A DNA stretch of 18,031 nt from Bordetella parapertussis (lineage in GTDB: Bacteria; Pseudomonadota; Gammaproteobacteria; Burkholderiales; Burkholderiaceae_C): positions 1-18,031 of the forward strand of contig CAMCNE010000177.1 in assembly GCA_945875935.1 (NCBI GenBank). Reading direction: 5' to 3'. Numbering within the stretch: position 1 is the first letter of the stretch; every line of letters begins with the position of its first letter. Positions 5,930-13,372 of this stretch are shown in pieces. The notes below the pieces were generated by a model that was given only the letters and a program-made list of their open reading frames with translations, was not told where the DNA came from and did no database searches. The translations under genes were made by a program, and so were the position numbers.

Positions 5930-6760
5930 GTGGCCAACGGCGAAAAGCGGGTCGTCGTCGACATCAAAGACGTCGAGGACGACAGGATTCTGTGCACGGA
6001 CCAGTCCGGCAGCCAGACCACCCTGTATCCCCTGAACATCGTAGGGATCGGGGTGCACACGATCGGCTTGGACACCGAACTCCGGGGCCCTAGGGACGGC
6101 TCTGCGCCACCTGCAGTGGTTACAGCCGTTCGCGGGACCGCCCTTCTAGACGACCGGTCGATCTCGGTAATCGGCGCCCCTGCATCCACGGCGCGAGAAC
6201 TGAGGGTAGTCTTCATGGCTGCCGATTCGGCGGGCTCGCTGGCTGAGTCGCGTGGAGGTGCTCTTACTGGTAAGGGTGAGGCTTATCTCGACTTCAATGG
6301 CGCCGAATGGTGGGTCACCGGCACACTGCACGAGGCGTTTTTCGACGCACTGGTCACAGCTGTCCGCAGCGGCCAAGTGGATAGTGTGAGCCTGCAACTG
6401 GCGCTGCGAGGGCTGTACACGAAGTGGCCCCCTCTCGGCCTGCCGCCACTAAGGCACATCGACCTGTTCATCCGGCCCAACCGGCGTGACAACTCCCGAG
6501 AGCCCGAGACGGTCTGCGGTTCGGTCTCGGGTGCTTCCTTCACGTTGTCGCCGTGGGACCTTCGCAAGCCCGGACATTTGACGGCGGTCGAGCCCGAGGG
6601 TGATGACGATGAGAACGAGGGCGAGCCCGCAGCGCCGCCCCCGGACCCTGTGGCGGTGGCAATCGCTACCCTGTGCGGTCGCCTCGATCAGCTGCGCAGC
6701 ACGCTCAAATGGATCGGTGGCCTCGTCGTGGTGGCGCTGTTTTTCGTCGCCGGTCGGTAG
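5930..6760 (+). CDS. Unknown protein with C-terminal membrane anchor
   Basis: A 276-aa protein of no family I recognise. GTG 5930 is chosen because AAGAAGGAGA lies 5-15 bp upstream. Residues 1-205 look like a soluble, strand-rich globular domain with several Trp/Gly-containing segments (GEAYLDFNGAEWWVTGTLHEAFFDALVTAV, LRGLYTKWPPLGLPPLRHIDLFIRP), possibly with beta-sandwich character. An acidic, Pro/Ala-rich hinge (EPEGDDDENEGEPAAPPPDP, about 217-237) precedes a helix. One hydrophobic span, WIGGLVVVALFFVAG (about 261-275), ends the chain. There is no N-terminal signal, so it resembles a tail-anchored inner-membrane protein facing the cytoplasm. It begins the accessory segment after terS. A helper-phage exclusion or defence role is possible but unsupported. 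Confidence 0.75.
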   Translation: MANGEKRVVVDIKDVEDDRILCTDQSGSQTTLYPLNIVGIGVHTIGLDTELRGPRDGSAPPAVVTAVRGTALLDDRSISVIGAPASTARELRVVFMAADSAGSLAESRGGALTGKGEAYLDFNGAEWWVTGTLHEAFFDALVTAVRSGQVDSVSLQLALRGLYTKWPPLGLPPLRHIDLFIRPNRRDNSREPETVCGSVSGASFTLSPWDLRKPGHLTAVEPEGDDDENEGEPAAPPPDPVAVAIATLCGRLDQLRSTLKWIGGLVVVALFFVAGR

Positions 6761-6908
6761 CCATGGAACTGGTTTCGCGGCAGCTTCAGGCGATCGAAGG
6801 GCCGTTGTCCCGCCCAGATCGGCAGCAGCTTGACTGCTGGCATGACCTTTGGTGCTGATTTCGGCGCGCGCCTAGAGAGTGACAGTGCCCACACGAGCTC
6901 TTGACGGT

Positions 6909-6925
6909 GGCTCATCTAATGAGCC
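6909..6925. promoter_or_regulatory. Operator-like palindrome upstream of the 108-aa gene
   Basis: GGCTCAT (6909-6915) and ATGAGCC (6919-6925) form a perfect 7-bp dyad with a 3-bp centre, 46 bp before the ATG at 6971. The size suits a dimeric repressor site. A TTGACG at 6901-6906 could be a -35 box, but I find no convincing -10 at the right distance. Confidence 0.4.
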
Positions 6926-6970
6926 TTCCGAACGGCAGAATTGCAATCATTCACCTAGTGATGGGGCAAC

Positions 6971-7297
6971 ATGTTTCATGCCGGAGAAAAACTCCCAGAT
7001 CCACTGCACGGCGACATCGGCGAGTTGATCGGTCGGCTCATGGCGCGAACCACATGGGGGCAGCGCGAGCAGACGCTCAGAGCGCAACTGGCGGATCGCC
7101 TGGCGAAGCAGGGATATGTTCGCCTAGTAGGGCACCCAAGCAGGTACCACCTGACGTTGGTTGGCGAGTCTTGTTTGTATGACGTTCCACCAAAGCGCAG
7201 AGGCAAGTTGAAGGTCTTCCGCGGCAAACGAATCCGGATTGTTTGCGTCACCTCAGGCAGATTCGATCGTGGGTTGATGGCTGGCGTCATCGATTGA
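6971..7297 (+). CDS. Small basic hypothetical protein, possible winged-helix
   Basis: A 108-aa basic protein of unknown family. Residues 15-50 are helical and Arg/Leu-rich (DIGELIGRLMARTTWGQREQTLRAQLADRLAKQGY). They are followed by RLVGHPSRYHLTLVGESCLYDVP, which resembles the end of a winged helix (recognition helix, then a Y-x-L-T-x-x-G wing). A Lys/Arg-rich tail runs from about 74 (PPKRRGKLKVFRGKRIRIV). The ribosome-binding site is weak (GGGGCAA, 6963-6969). The composition looks coding and no other frame here reads better, but the start is uncertain. The palindrome just upstream would fit an autoregulated DNA-binding protein, which is speculative. Confidence 0.55.
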   Translation: MFHAGEKLPDPLHGDIGELIGRLMARTTWGQREQTLRAQLADRLAKQGYVRLVGHPSRYHLTLVGESCLYDVPPKRRGKLKVFRGKRIRIVCVTSGRFDRGLMAGVID

Positions 7298-7621
7298 CCG
7301 TCCTGCATGTCACCAGACCCGCCGGCAACTTCACCGAGGAAATTTAATTGCTACGACCCATGAGGCACTCTGGGATCGGAAAGCAGCAGCGTCACGGTGG
7401 ATGTCACCGGTCTACTGCTCACCGGAATAGATGCTGCCGGACAAACAGCGGGTCGGCGAGTACCTCGGAGAAACCGACTCGGCTGGGCTTGCCAGCGCGC
7501 CTGGTACGGCGTTCTTTAATGCGGCCAGATGTGGATCAGAGGTGAAGCAGCGCGAGCGCCGTCTCGGGCAGATGCTGGTCGAATAAAAGTCGACCGGTGT
7601 GCATATGGAGGGAACTCTTAT
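7298..7621. other. Gap without a convincing gene
   Basis: About 320 bp with no ORF I would call. A 65-codon ORF from TTG 7348 is rich in His/Arg/Cys/Ser and looks non-coding. In another frame about 7360-7500 reads SSSVTVDVTGLLLTGIDAAGQTAG before degenerating, which might be a relic of a repeat-containing phage protein, but it has no start codon. The string GAAATTTAATTG near 7338-7349 recurs near 17270-17281 in the right end. No terminator or strong promoter is evident. Confidence 0.4.
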
Positions 7622-7693
7622 ATGGCATTCACAGCCAATCGCCCCTTGGGAAAAAATGCCGTAGCCGTGATGGGTAATAGGGGGGCAATATGA
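7622..7693 (+). CDS. Possible 23-aa leader peptide ORF
   Basis: ATG 7622 follows GGAGGGA (7607-7613) at good spacing and encodes MAFTANRPLGKNAVAVMGNR plus GAI. It ends at TGA 7691-7693, which overlaps the ATG of the next gene as ATGA. The reading frame is open further upstream to an ATG at 7529 (54 codons), so a slightly longer product or a degraded gene end is also possible. It may couple translation of the following gene, whose own ribosome-binding site is just a G-run. Expression cannot be judged from sequence. Confidence 0.4.
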   Translation: MAFTANRPLGKNAVAVMGNRGAI

Positions 7694-8133
7694 CTAATTT
7701 TGACGGGGATGAAACGGACACTTGGAGATGGGGGGATTCATTTATAAGAATAAAGTGGCACTCATGCTACGGTGATGATATTTTTTATGCAGTTGATTTA
7801 TTCGAAGTTTCCAAAATTACTTTTTCATATAGGGGCAACGTGGTTGCTGAAAAAGTGCTTAGCAAATTTGAAATTGCTGCAATTTTAAGTATTACAAAAA
7901 GAATAAAAATTCAAATTAGTTTCGACAAAGATGAAGAAAAGTTTGCCACAGACCCGGACGTGCCGTGTCAGTTGTCCATTAGAACGAAAAATCGTTACTT
8001 TTATTTTCTATGGCACACCTCGGACGCGGAATTTTATCGCAAAGACTACAGCTGCCTAAATGAGCTGGGCCTTTCGATTGAGAAAATGATCGACGTGGAT
8101 TTTTCAAAGTTGGAATTGCCAATTTATATATAA
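7690..8133 (+). CDS. AT-rich orphan protein of unknown function
   Basis: A 147-aa acidic, aromatic-rich cytoplasmic protein in strikingly AT-rich codons (frequent TTT, AAA, ATT, TAT), unlike the GC-rich genes on both sides. This is strong evidence of separate acquisition. The sequence alternates short beta-like segments (WGDSFIRIKWHSCYGDDIFYAVDLFEVSKITFSYRG, KRIKIQISFDKDEEKF, RTKNRYFYFLWHT) and ends in an acidic tail. Size, acidity and isolated low GC resemble immunity proteins of contact-dependent toxins or small antitoxins, but no partner toxin is seen and no family is recognised. ATG 7690 overlaps the upstream mini-ORF by 4 bp, and a G-run (7680-7685) is the only ribosome-binding site. Confidence 0.75.
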   Translation: MTNFDGDETDTWRWGDSFIRIKWHSCYGDDIFYAVDLFEVSKITFSYRGNVVAEKVLSKFEIAAILSITKRIKIQISFDKDEEKFATDPDVPCQLSIRTKNRYFYFLWHTSDAEFYRKDYSCLNELGLSIEKMIDVDFSKLELPIYI

Positions 8134-8474
8134 ATACTTACAGATGAATCGGTAGCGGATGGTTGCAGGAAATACTTTGCACGGCTAGCGGAAGGCGCCT
8201 GAGGTGGTCGCCCCGCACGCACGTCGCTGAGCCAAGGCTCTACGGAAACAGAGCCTTGGTGAAAAGAAGTTGAACAGCTCAGGGTTTTGAAAGGCCCCCT
8301 AGTCACCACAGCGACGCAAGCCCCCGTCAAGCCATCGCTATCGTTCCCTAACGTAAACCAAACAGCCTCCACGAACCCCGGGGCGGTTCAACTAGACCAA
8401 GAAGTCCCGTAACAACGGCGATCCACAATCACCCATAGCGACGCTGTTTTGGCGTCATTGAACAGACACTCGCA
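8134..8474. other. Non-coding gap before the Zorya operon
   Basis: About 340 bp without a credible gene. A reverse-strand 82-codon ORF (8124-8372) overlaps the end of the AT-rich gene, lacks a ribosome-binding site and looks spurious. The gap should hold the promoter of the Zorya operon, but I cannot point to one close to consensus. It contains the long hairpin at 8232-8259 and a small dyad GACGC (8440-8444) / GCGTC (8452-8456) just before zorA. Confidence 0.5.
8232..8259. terminator. Perfect 10-bp hairpin between the AT-rich gene and zorA
   Basis: CCAAGGCTCT (8232-8241) and AGAGCCTTGG (8250-8259) pair perfectly around an 8-nt loop. It lies about 100 bp after the stop of the AT-rich gene and 215 bp before zorA. 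There is no T-run on either side, so it may be a factor-dependent terminator or an RNA structure, and its function is open. Confidence 0.45.
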
Positions 8475-10820
8475 ATGAACTCCTTGCTAGGCTTGCCTCC
8501 ACAAGTACTTGTTACCGCGATCGGCTTGGTTGGCTTGGCCATCCTGTTCCTTGCGTTGTTTCTTGGCCCTGGCCTGCTCCACTACCGGCGGCTCGGAAAG
8601 GTGGTCAAAGCGCTAAGGGCACTGCCCGGCAGCCCCACTAGATTGCAGGTGAAGCAAGTGTTTGATGTGGATGCTGTCCTGTCGCACTTATGGAGGGAGT
8701 ACGGCGAGTCGCTTCATGAGCAGCGCGAAGAAGTGGACGGTCAGTTGGCGGTTTCGGCACTGCGCGCCACTTTGCCAGCGGAGACGTTTTTCAATGGTCA
8801 GTCGATTGTCGATACTCGATTGCGCACCGAGTTCTTCAAACATGTCCCGGGAATGTTTACCGGGATTGGCATCATCGGTACGTTCAGCGGCCTGATCAGC
8901 GGCCTCGATAAATTCGAAGTCAGCGACGACCCAGAGGCGGTTCGATTCGGACTGAACGCGTTAATGGAGGCCGTCGGCGAGGCCTTCGTCGTGTCCGCTG
9001 TGGCCATAACTGCGGCCATCTTGGTGACCTTCGTTGAGAAACTTCTCATCGCCGCGCTTTATCGTTTCACCGAAGAAATATCGCACGAGATTGACTCTCG
9101 ATTCGAGGCGGGTGCTGGGGAGGAGTACCTGTCTCGGCTTGTGATGGCGTCAGAGGAGTCAGCTAGCCAGCAACGTATTCTGAAAGATGCTTTGGTTCAG
9201 GAGCTGCGTGACGTATTACGCGAGCTGACCACAGCACAGATTCAGGCCTACAAAGACCACGGCGCCCATCTCGCCGACAAGGTCGAAGCAGCAGCTGCGC
9301 GTCAAATCGAGGCGTCGCACAACGACAGCGAGACGTCCAGATTGGCGATCACTGAAAGCATTCGGGACGGGCTGAAAGGGCCGATGGAGCAGCTCGCAGG
9401 TGTCGTCAAAGATGCGGCCGGCGACCAGAGCGCCTCAGCGGTAAAGATGCTGCAAGACGTGATGGCGAATTTCAGCCAAAAGCTGAACGACCTCTTCGGC
9501 GGGCAGATTGCCGGGATAAACCAGCTTAACTCTCAAGCAGCTCAGAGCATGCAGGCAGCCGTCGACCAGCTTCAGGCCGTGCTTGCTGGAATGAAGAGCT
9601 CGGGTGAACAGTCGACGCAAGAGATGGCCAACCGCATGGCAGCGGCCATAGAGAAGATGGAGCTTCGCCAGGAGGCCATGAACGAGCAATCGCGTGCACT
9701 GGTTCAATCCATCAAGGAGCAGGTGAGCGGGGGACAGTCCGAGACGCAGCAACGCATGACTGCTGCGCTGGATGCCATCGGTCAGCAGATGACGAATCTC
9801 CTCACGACGCTGGCAGTCTCTCAAGACCGCACATTTGAGGCGAACCGGACTCGCGAGTCCGAGATGGCCGATCGAACGCGCGAAATGGTGGCTGAGCTAA
9901 GCCGTACCGTCACGACCTCTCTTGCCGCCATCGAGTCAAACAGCAAGATGGTTGCGGACGGGTTGGTTGCCAATCAAGGTGCAGCCGAGATGGCGAGCCA
10001 GGCGCGCGAAGCGCAGATGAGTGAACGGGCAAAGTTGCTCACCGACAGCCTGGCGCAATCCGTTCAGTCATCGATTGAGTCCATTGACGGGCGAATGCGT
10101 GCGCTGTCGGATACGGTGAATGAGGTTCAGGTCCGAAGCGCCGCAGCCAGCCAGATGCGCGAAGAGACGTTTAGCGACCGCGCGGGCGAGATGGTGGCCA
10201 AAATGAGCGACACCGTAACGCTGGCTGCAAAGGAGCTGGCCGGAGCCTCTGGTGTCATGTCGCAAAGCGTGGCATCTCTCAGCTCTACAAGCAGAGCAAA
10301 CATCGAAAAGATGAACAGCGGAGCTGAAACGCTGAACCTTGTGCTGCAACGGTTCTCGGCGGCCGGAGACAAGGTGAGTAGTGTTATGGGGCAGGCGGCC
10401 ATGGTCTCTGATTCGCTGGTCACCGCATCCGCGCAGGTCTCAGGCGGGACGATTGCGCTGCAGCAGGTCCTCAAGGACTACCAAGCCCAGCGGGATTCGT
10501 TGGCACAAGTGGTTTCGAGTGTTCGCGAGACAGTTGAGCTCGCTAGCCGCGAGGCGGCCATCACAAAGGACGTTCTCGCACGAATCGAGTCTTCGGCTCA
10601 ACGACTCGCCATGGCCCACGTGGCGGCTGATGAGTACTTGGCTGGAGTCACAAACGTCCTTGCCAAAGCTCACGAAAGCTTCGCCGCTGAAGTCACCAGG
10701 ACGTTGAGCGTTGCAAACACGCAGTTCCACGACAAGATGACCTTGTCGGTGGGTCTCCTGTCTTCAAGCATCAACGAGTTAGAGGCCACGCTTGGTCCGC
10801 TGACGCCCGGCAGGAGGTAA
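8475..10820 (+). CDS. zorA: ZorA, MotA/ExbB-like motor subunit of type I Zorya
   Basis: A 781-aa inner-membrane protein. Three hydrophobic spans are visible: about 10-34 (VLVTAIGLVGLAILFLALFL), 124-145 (VPGMFTGIGIIGTFSGLISG, the MotA/TolQ/ExbB signature) and 167-195 (VGEAFVVSAVAITAAILVTF). Between the first two is a cytoplasmic helical part. From about 200 to the end the chain is Ala/Gln/Glu/Ser-rich and predicted helical, the long intracellular tail typical of ZorA. In known Zorya, ZorA pentamers and ZorB dimers form a proton-driven rotary motor whose tail links phage sensing to recruitment of ZorC and ZorD. The tail has a regular repeat (R398, R460, R511, R562). No Shine-Dalgarno precedes ATG 8475, which is nevertheless the only suitable start. 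Length is close to family members of about 700 aa. Confidence 0.95.
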   Translation: MNSLLGLPPQVLVTAIGLVGLAILFLALFLGPGLLHYRRLGKVVKALRALPGSPTRLQVKQVFDVDAVLSHLWREYGESLHEQREEVDGQLAVSALRATLPAETFFNGQSIVDTRLRTEFFKHVPGMFTGIGIIGTFSGLISGLDKFEVSDDPEAVRFGLNALMEAVGEAFVVSAVAITAAILVTFVEKLLIAALYRFTEEISHEIDSRFEAGAGEEYLSRLVMASEESASQQRILKDALVQELRDVLRELTTAQIQAYKDHGAHLADKVEAAAARQIEASHNDSETSRLAITESIRDGLKGPMEQLAGVVKDAAGDQSASAVKMLQDVMANFSQKLNDLFGGQIAGINQLNSQAAQSMQAAVDQLQAVLAGMKSSGEQSTQEMANRMAAAIEKMELRQEAMNEQSRALVQSIKEQVSGGQSETQQRMTAALDAIGQQMTNLLTTLAVSQDRTFEANRTRESEMADRTREMVAELSRTVTTSLAAIESNSKMVADGLVANQGAAEMASQAREAQMSERAKLLTDSLAQSVQSSIESIDGRMRALSDTVNEVQVRSAAASQMREETFSDRAGEMVAKMSDTVTLAAKELAGASGVMSQSVASLSSTSRANIEKMNSGAETLNLVLQRFSAAGDKVSSVMGQAAMVSDSLVTASAQVSGGTIALQQVLKDYQAQRDSLAQVVSSVRETVELASREAAITKDVLARIESSAQRLAMAHVAADEYLAGVTNVLAKAHESFAAEVTRTLSVANTQFHDKMTLSVGLLSSSINELEATLGPLTPGRR

Positions 10821-10823
10821 CCC

Positions 10824-11537
10824 ATGCTTGGCACCCGAGTCGTCATCAAGCGCGGCGGGAAAGACGAGGCCGAAAAGCCCTTCTGGATTTCGTTCTCTGA
10901 CCTCATGACAGCGCTCATGGTGCTCTTCCTCGTAGTGATGGGAGTAGCGTTGTTGGCTGTGACCAAGACGGTATCCGACAGCCAACGGCTTCAAGATCAG
11001 AACAGGCGTGACATCGAGCTCATCTTGGACCGCTTCGAGGGGGCTGCGAGAAAGTTCAAGGACGATGGCGTTCGCATCGACAGGGCTCGGCGGGTCATCG
11101 ATTTCGGTGACCGAGCACGCTTCGCATTTGGGCGCTCCACCTTGGCAGTGGAGCAGGAGGAGTTGCTTCGCCGCTTTGTGCCCGAAATCTTGGCGCTGGC
11201 CGAAGATGAACTTGGCAAGAGAATCCTCAAGCGCATCGTCGTTGAGGGCTACACGGACAAGGCGGGATCCTACCTTTCAAACCTCAACCTGAGCCTTCAA
11301 CGCAGCCAGAGGGTGCTCTGCGCGATGTTCTCCGTCGCTGGCCAGAACCTCCTCGAGGACCGGCAAAAGGAGTCCGTGCGGGGACTTTTCCTCGTCGGTG
11401 GCTACTCGTTCAACAACGCCAAGGGCACTCCAGAGGAGAGCCGCCGTGTGGAGATGCGGCTCGAGTTCCTGGGCGTCAAGGAGCCGCGCCCTACCGTCCC
11501 GGCATCTGACGGCAACTACGGGGCGTGCGCGCTTTGA
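10824..11537 (+). CDS. zorB: ZorB, MotB-like peptidoglycan-anchored motor subunit
   Basis: A 237-aa protein with one N-terminal transmembrane helix (about 20-49, FWISFSDLMTALMVLFLVVMGVALLAV) carrying Asp26. This matches the ion-translocating aspartate of MotB/ZorB. After a short helical linker, residues about 90-220 form an OmpA/MotB-like domain with the peptidoglycan-binding pattern VEGYTDKAGSYLSNLNLSLQ, then RSQRV, and a closing ESRRVEMRL. In the motor, ZorB dimers sit within the ZorA pentamer and anchor it to the cell wall. AGGAGG (10812-10817) overlaps the end of zorA and gives a strong ribosome-binding site; the gap to zorA is 3 bp. Confidence 0.95.
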   Translation: MLGTRVVIKRGGKDEAEKPFWISFSDLMTALMVLFLVVMGVALLAVTKTVSDSQRLQDQNRRDIELILDRFEGAARKFKDDGVRIDRARRVIDFGDRARFAFGRSTLAVEQEELLRRFVPEILALAEDELGKRILKRIVVEGYTDKAGSYLSNLNLSLQRSQRVLCAMFSVAGQNLLEDRQKESVRGLFLVGGYSFNNAKGTPEESRRVEMRLEFLGVKEPRPTVPASDGNYGACAL

Positions 11538-13360
11538 CTGAGGAACTGAATCGGTTGGCTGGATTGCTCGGTACCGCCAACCAAGCAGCGCCTCCCCTGT
11601 TCGTGGCGGACTCTGGAATTCAGACGCACATCCAAGCGCTCCAGCAACGTGTGAGCGGCGGCACTGCAGCGCACGAGCCGGAGGACAACGTCCGGCAGGC
11701 CGTCCGCCGATTCTGGCTGGACTCCCGGCTCGAAAACATCAAGGACGGCCGGTTGGTCTGCTTCGGACTCGTGTTGCGTCCCACAGATGGTGGGCGTTGC
11801 ATCCTAGAAGACAAACACTTATTTCTCGCAGTGCTGGACGCCTCTACGGGAGTCGACCAATGGTTGGACCAACCAAGGTGGTACCGGCGGTGCTATCAAG
11901 GGCTGGTGCGCAGCTACTTCACCTTTGACCCCTACAAGATCGAGACGTCCGCGCAAGCACGGGACAACTGGGGTCACTTACGAGACTATTTAAAGGATCG
12001 CAGCAAAAGTATCAGCGACTCCGGGGCGAACCCGGACTGGGTCCAAGCCGCAATAGAAAACGAAAATCTGTTCTCAGAGGATCCGTGCGGCCGATATGCC
12101 CCTGAGGTCCTAGCGGGAGAGACAGAGCACCTCGACAGGATGAGAAGCCTGCTCGGTATCCTCGATGCATCGTGGTTCTTGCGCGAGCTCCTCCTCTCGC
12201 AGGTGAAGAAGGCAACTGACCTCTCTCAATCCGACTTCGATTCGCGGTTGGCCACACTTCTACAAGCTTTGGATCCGCACGAACTTGTCAGAGGCAAGGG
12301 CCTGCGCTTGCTGCTGAACAAGTATGTCTCGCGCGCATCGCCTGTTGAGCATCCGAGCCTCCGCGACTACGCTGTAGCGTGGTGGGGCAACCCTTGGCTG
12401 CCCTCCAATGAGACCACCTGGGGCGGCGTGGATCCTGTAGCGAGGCAAATGGTCAGCGACTGGCTGAAGGGCGAGCTCATCGACGCGTTCTTCACGAAGT
12501 TGGCCGCAGATGGGAGGGCGGACAGAAAGCGCGTGAATTTCTGGATGCGTTATGTGAAGCTCATCGATCACGTTCAGTTCGCGCTGGGCTCAATCGCCCG
12601 CAATTCCCGCGACGCCGATATGCTTGTCCTGCGACAGAAGATGAGCGGGCTGATTTCTGAGTTGGATGGGCAGGGCGGCTCGGTCAATGCTTTTGTGATG
12701 GTCATGGGAGATGTGGTCGCTGTTGAATTCGGTAGCGATGGCAACGCGTTGTACGTCTATCGACGCGGCAACCTGCCATTCGACACAGCGGAGCCTCTTC
12801 GGCTACCGGTAAACGCGACGAACTCACTAAAGAACAACTCAGCCGTTCTCACGCTGTCACACCAAGACAACATCCGTGGGTATTCAAAGTGGCAGGATCG
12901 GTTCGACGCGGCCCTTAAAAGTAACTTCAACCTTGCACTGCGCCCCAACCGAGCACACGCAGGCGGACTTGGCCCGGAGGGCATGCCTGCTCAGCCCGCC
13001 ACTGCTTTGTCACCACCTTCGCTGCAGCCCCGGGTGTCCGATTTGGGCGCTGCGGCAAGTCGTGCTGCTCAGGCCAAAAATGAGCGCAATGCCGCGCAGT
13101 TCTTCCAGTCGCTGTACCCAGATGGTCTTGCGGGACCGGGAACTTCGTCTGCAAAGACAGAGTGGTCGATGTGTACGATGACCTTGCTGACCGATGCTCG
13201 GCTGAAGAATGTCTGTGGCAAGACGGGCATTCGCATTGAGGACCACCGGCCCGAGGGCAACTTATGGGTGCGGGCTGACGACTCTGAAACGTTCCGCAGC
13301 CAAACCCTCACGCAGTGGGGCTTTACCTTCAAGAGCGGCAAGGGTTGGTGGAGAAAGTGA
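11525..13360 (+). CDS. zorC: ZorC, EH-signature protein of type I Zorya
   Basis: A 611-aa cytoplasmic protein. The central part (about 290-460) matches the EH-signature domain of ZorC: RVNFWMRYVKLIDHVQFALG, then FVMVMGDVVAVEFGSDGNALYVY with Glu401, then LSHQDNIRGYSKWQDRFD with His446. These are candidates for the name-giving residues. A Pro/Ala-rich linker (about 475-530) leads to a small C-terminal module (about 555-611) ending WGFTFKSGKGWWRK. ZorC is thought to bind DNA and act with ZorD once the ZorAB motor is triggered. The GTG at 11525 overlaps zorB by 13 bp; a TTG at 11534 would overlap by 4 bp. Either way translation is probably coupled. Both zorC and zorD being present defines type I rather than type II (ZorE) or III. 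Confidence 0.9.
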   Translation: MRALTEELNRLAGLLGTANQAAPPLFVADSGIQTHIQALQQRVSGGTAAHEPEDNVRQAVRRFWLDSRLENIKDGRLVCFGLVLRPTDGGRCILEDKHLFLAVLDASTGVDQWLDQPRWYRRCYQGLVRSYFTFDPYKIETSAQARDNWGHLRDYLKDRSKSISDSGANPDWVQAAIENENLFSEDPCGRYAPEVLAGETEHLDRMRSLLGILDASWFLRELLLSQVKKATDLSQSDFDSRLATLLQALDPHELVRGKGLRLLLNKYVSRASPVEHPSLRDYAVAWWGNPWLPSNETTWGGVDPVARQMVSDWLKGELIDAFFTKLAADGRADRKRVNFWMRYVKLIDHVQFALGSIARNSRDADMLVLRQKMSGLISELDGQGGSVNAFVMVMGDVVAVEFGSDGNALYVYRRGNLPFDTAEPLRLPVNATNSLKNNSAVLTLSHQDNIRGYSKWQDRFDAALKSNFNLALRPNRAHAGGLGPEGMPAQPATALSPPSLQPRVSDLGAAASRAAQAKNERNAAQFFQSLYPDGLAGPGTSSAKTEWSMCTMTLLTDARLKNVCGKTGIRIEDHRPEGNLWVRADDSETFRSQTLTQWGFTFKSGKGWWRK

Positions 13361-13372
13361 TGGGGAAGCCTT

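Noticed and set aside
5614..6093. 159-codon plus-strand ORF across the end of terS and the start of the 276-aa gene
   Set aside because: Its composition is Arg/Ser/Pro-rich shadow-frame type and it overlaps two better-supported genes.
7348..7545. 65-codon ORF from TTG
   Set aside because: Composition rich in His, Arg and Cys, with no ribosome-binding site and no recognisable motif.
8124..8372. Reverse-strand 82-codon ORF before zorA
   Set aside because: No ribosome-binding site, low-complexity Ser content, and it is convergent with and overlaps the AT-rich gene.
8387..8415. Possible zorA promoter TTCAAC-17 bp-TAACAA
   Set aside because: The -10 box matches consensus at only three positions, which is too weak to list as a feature.
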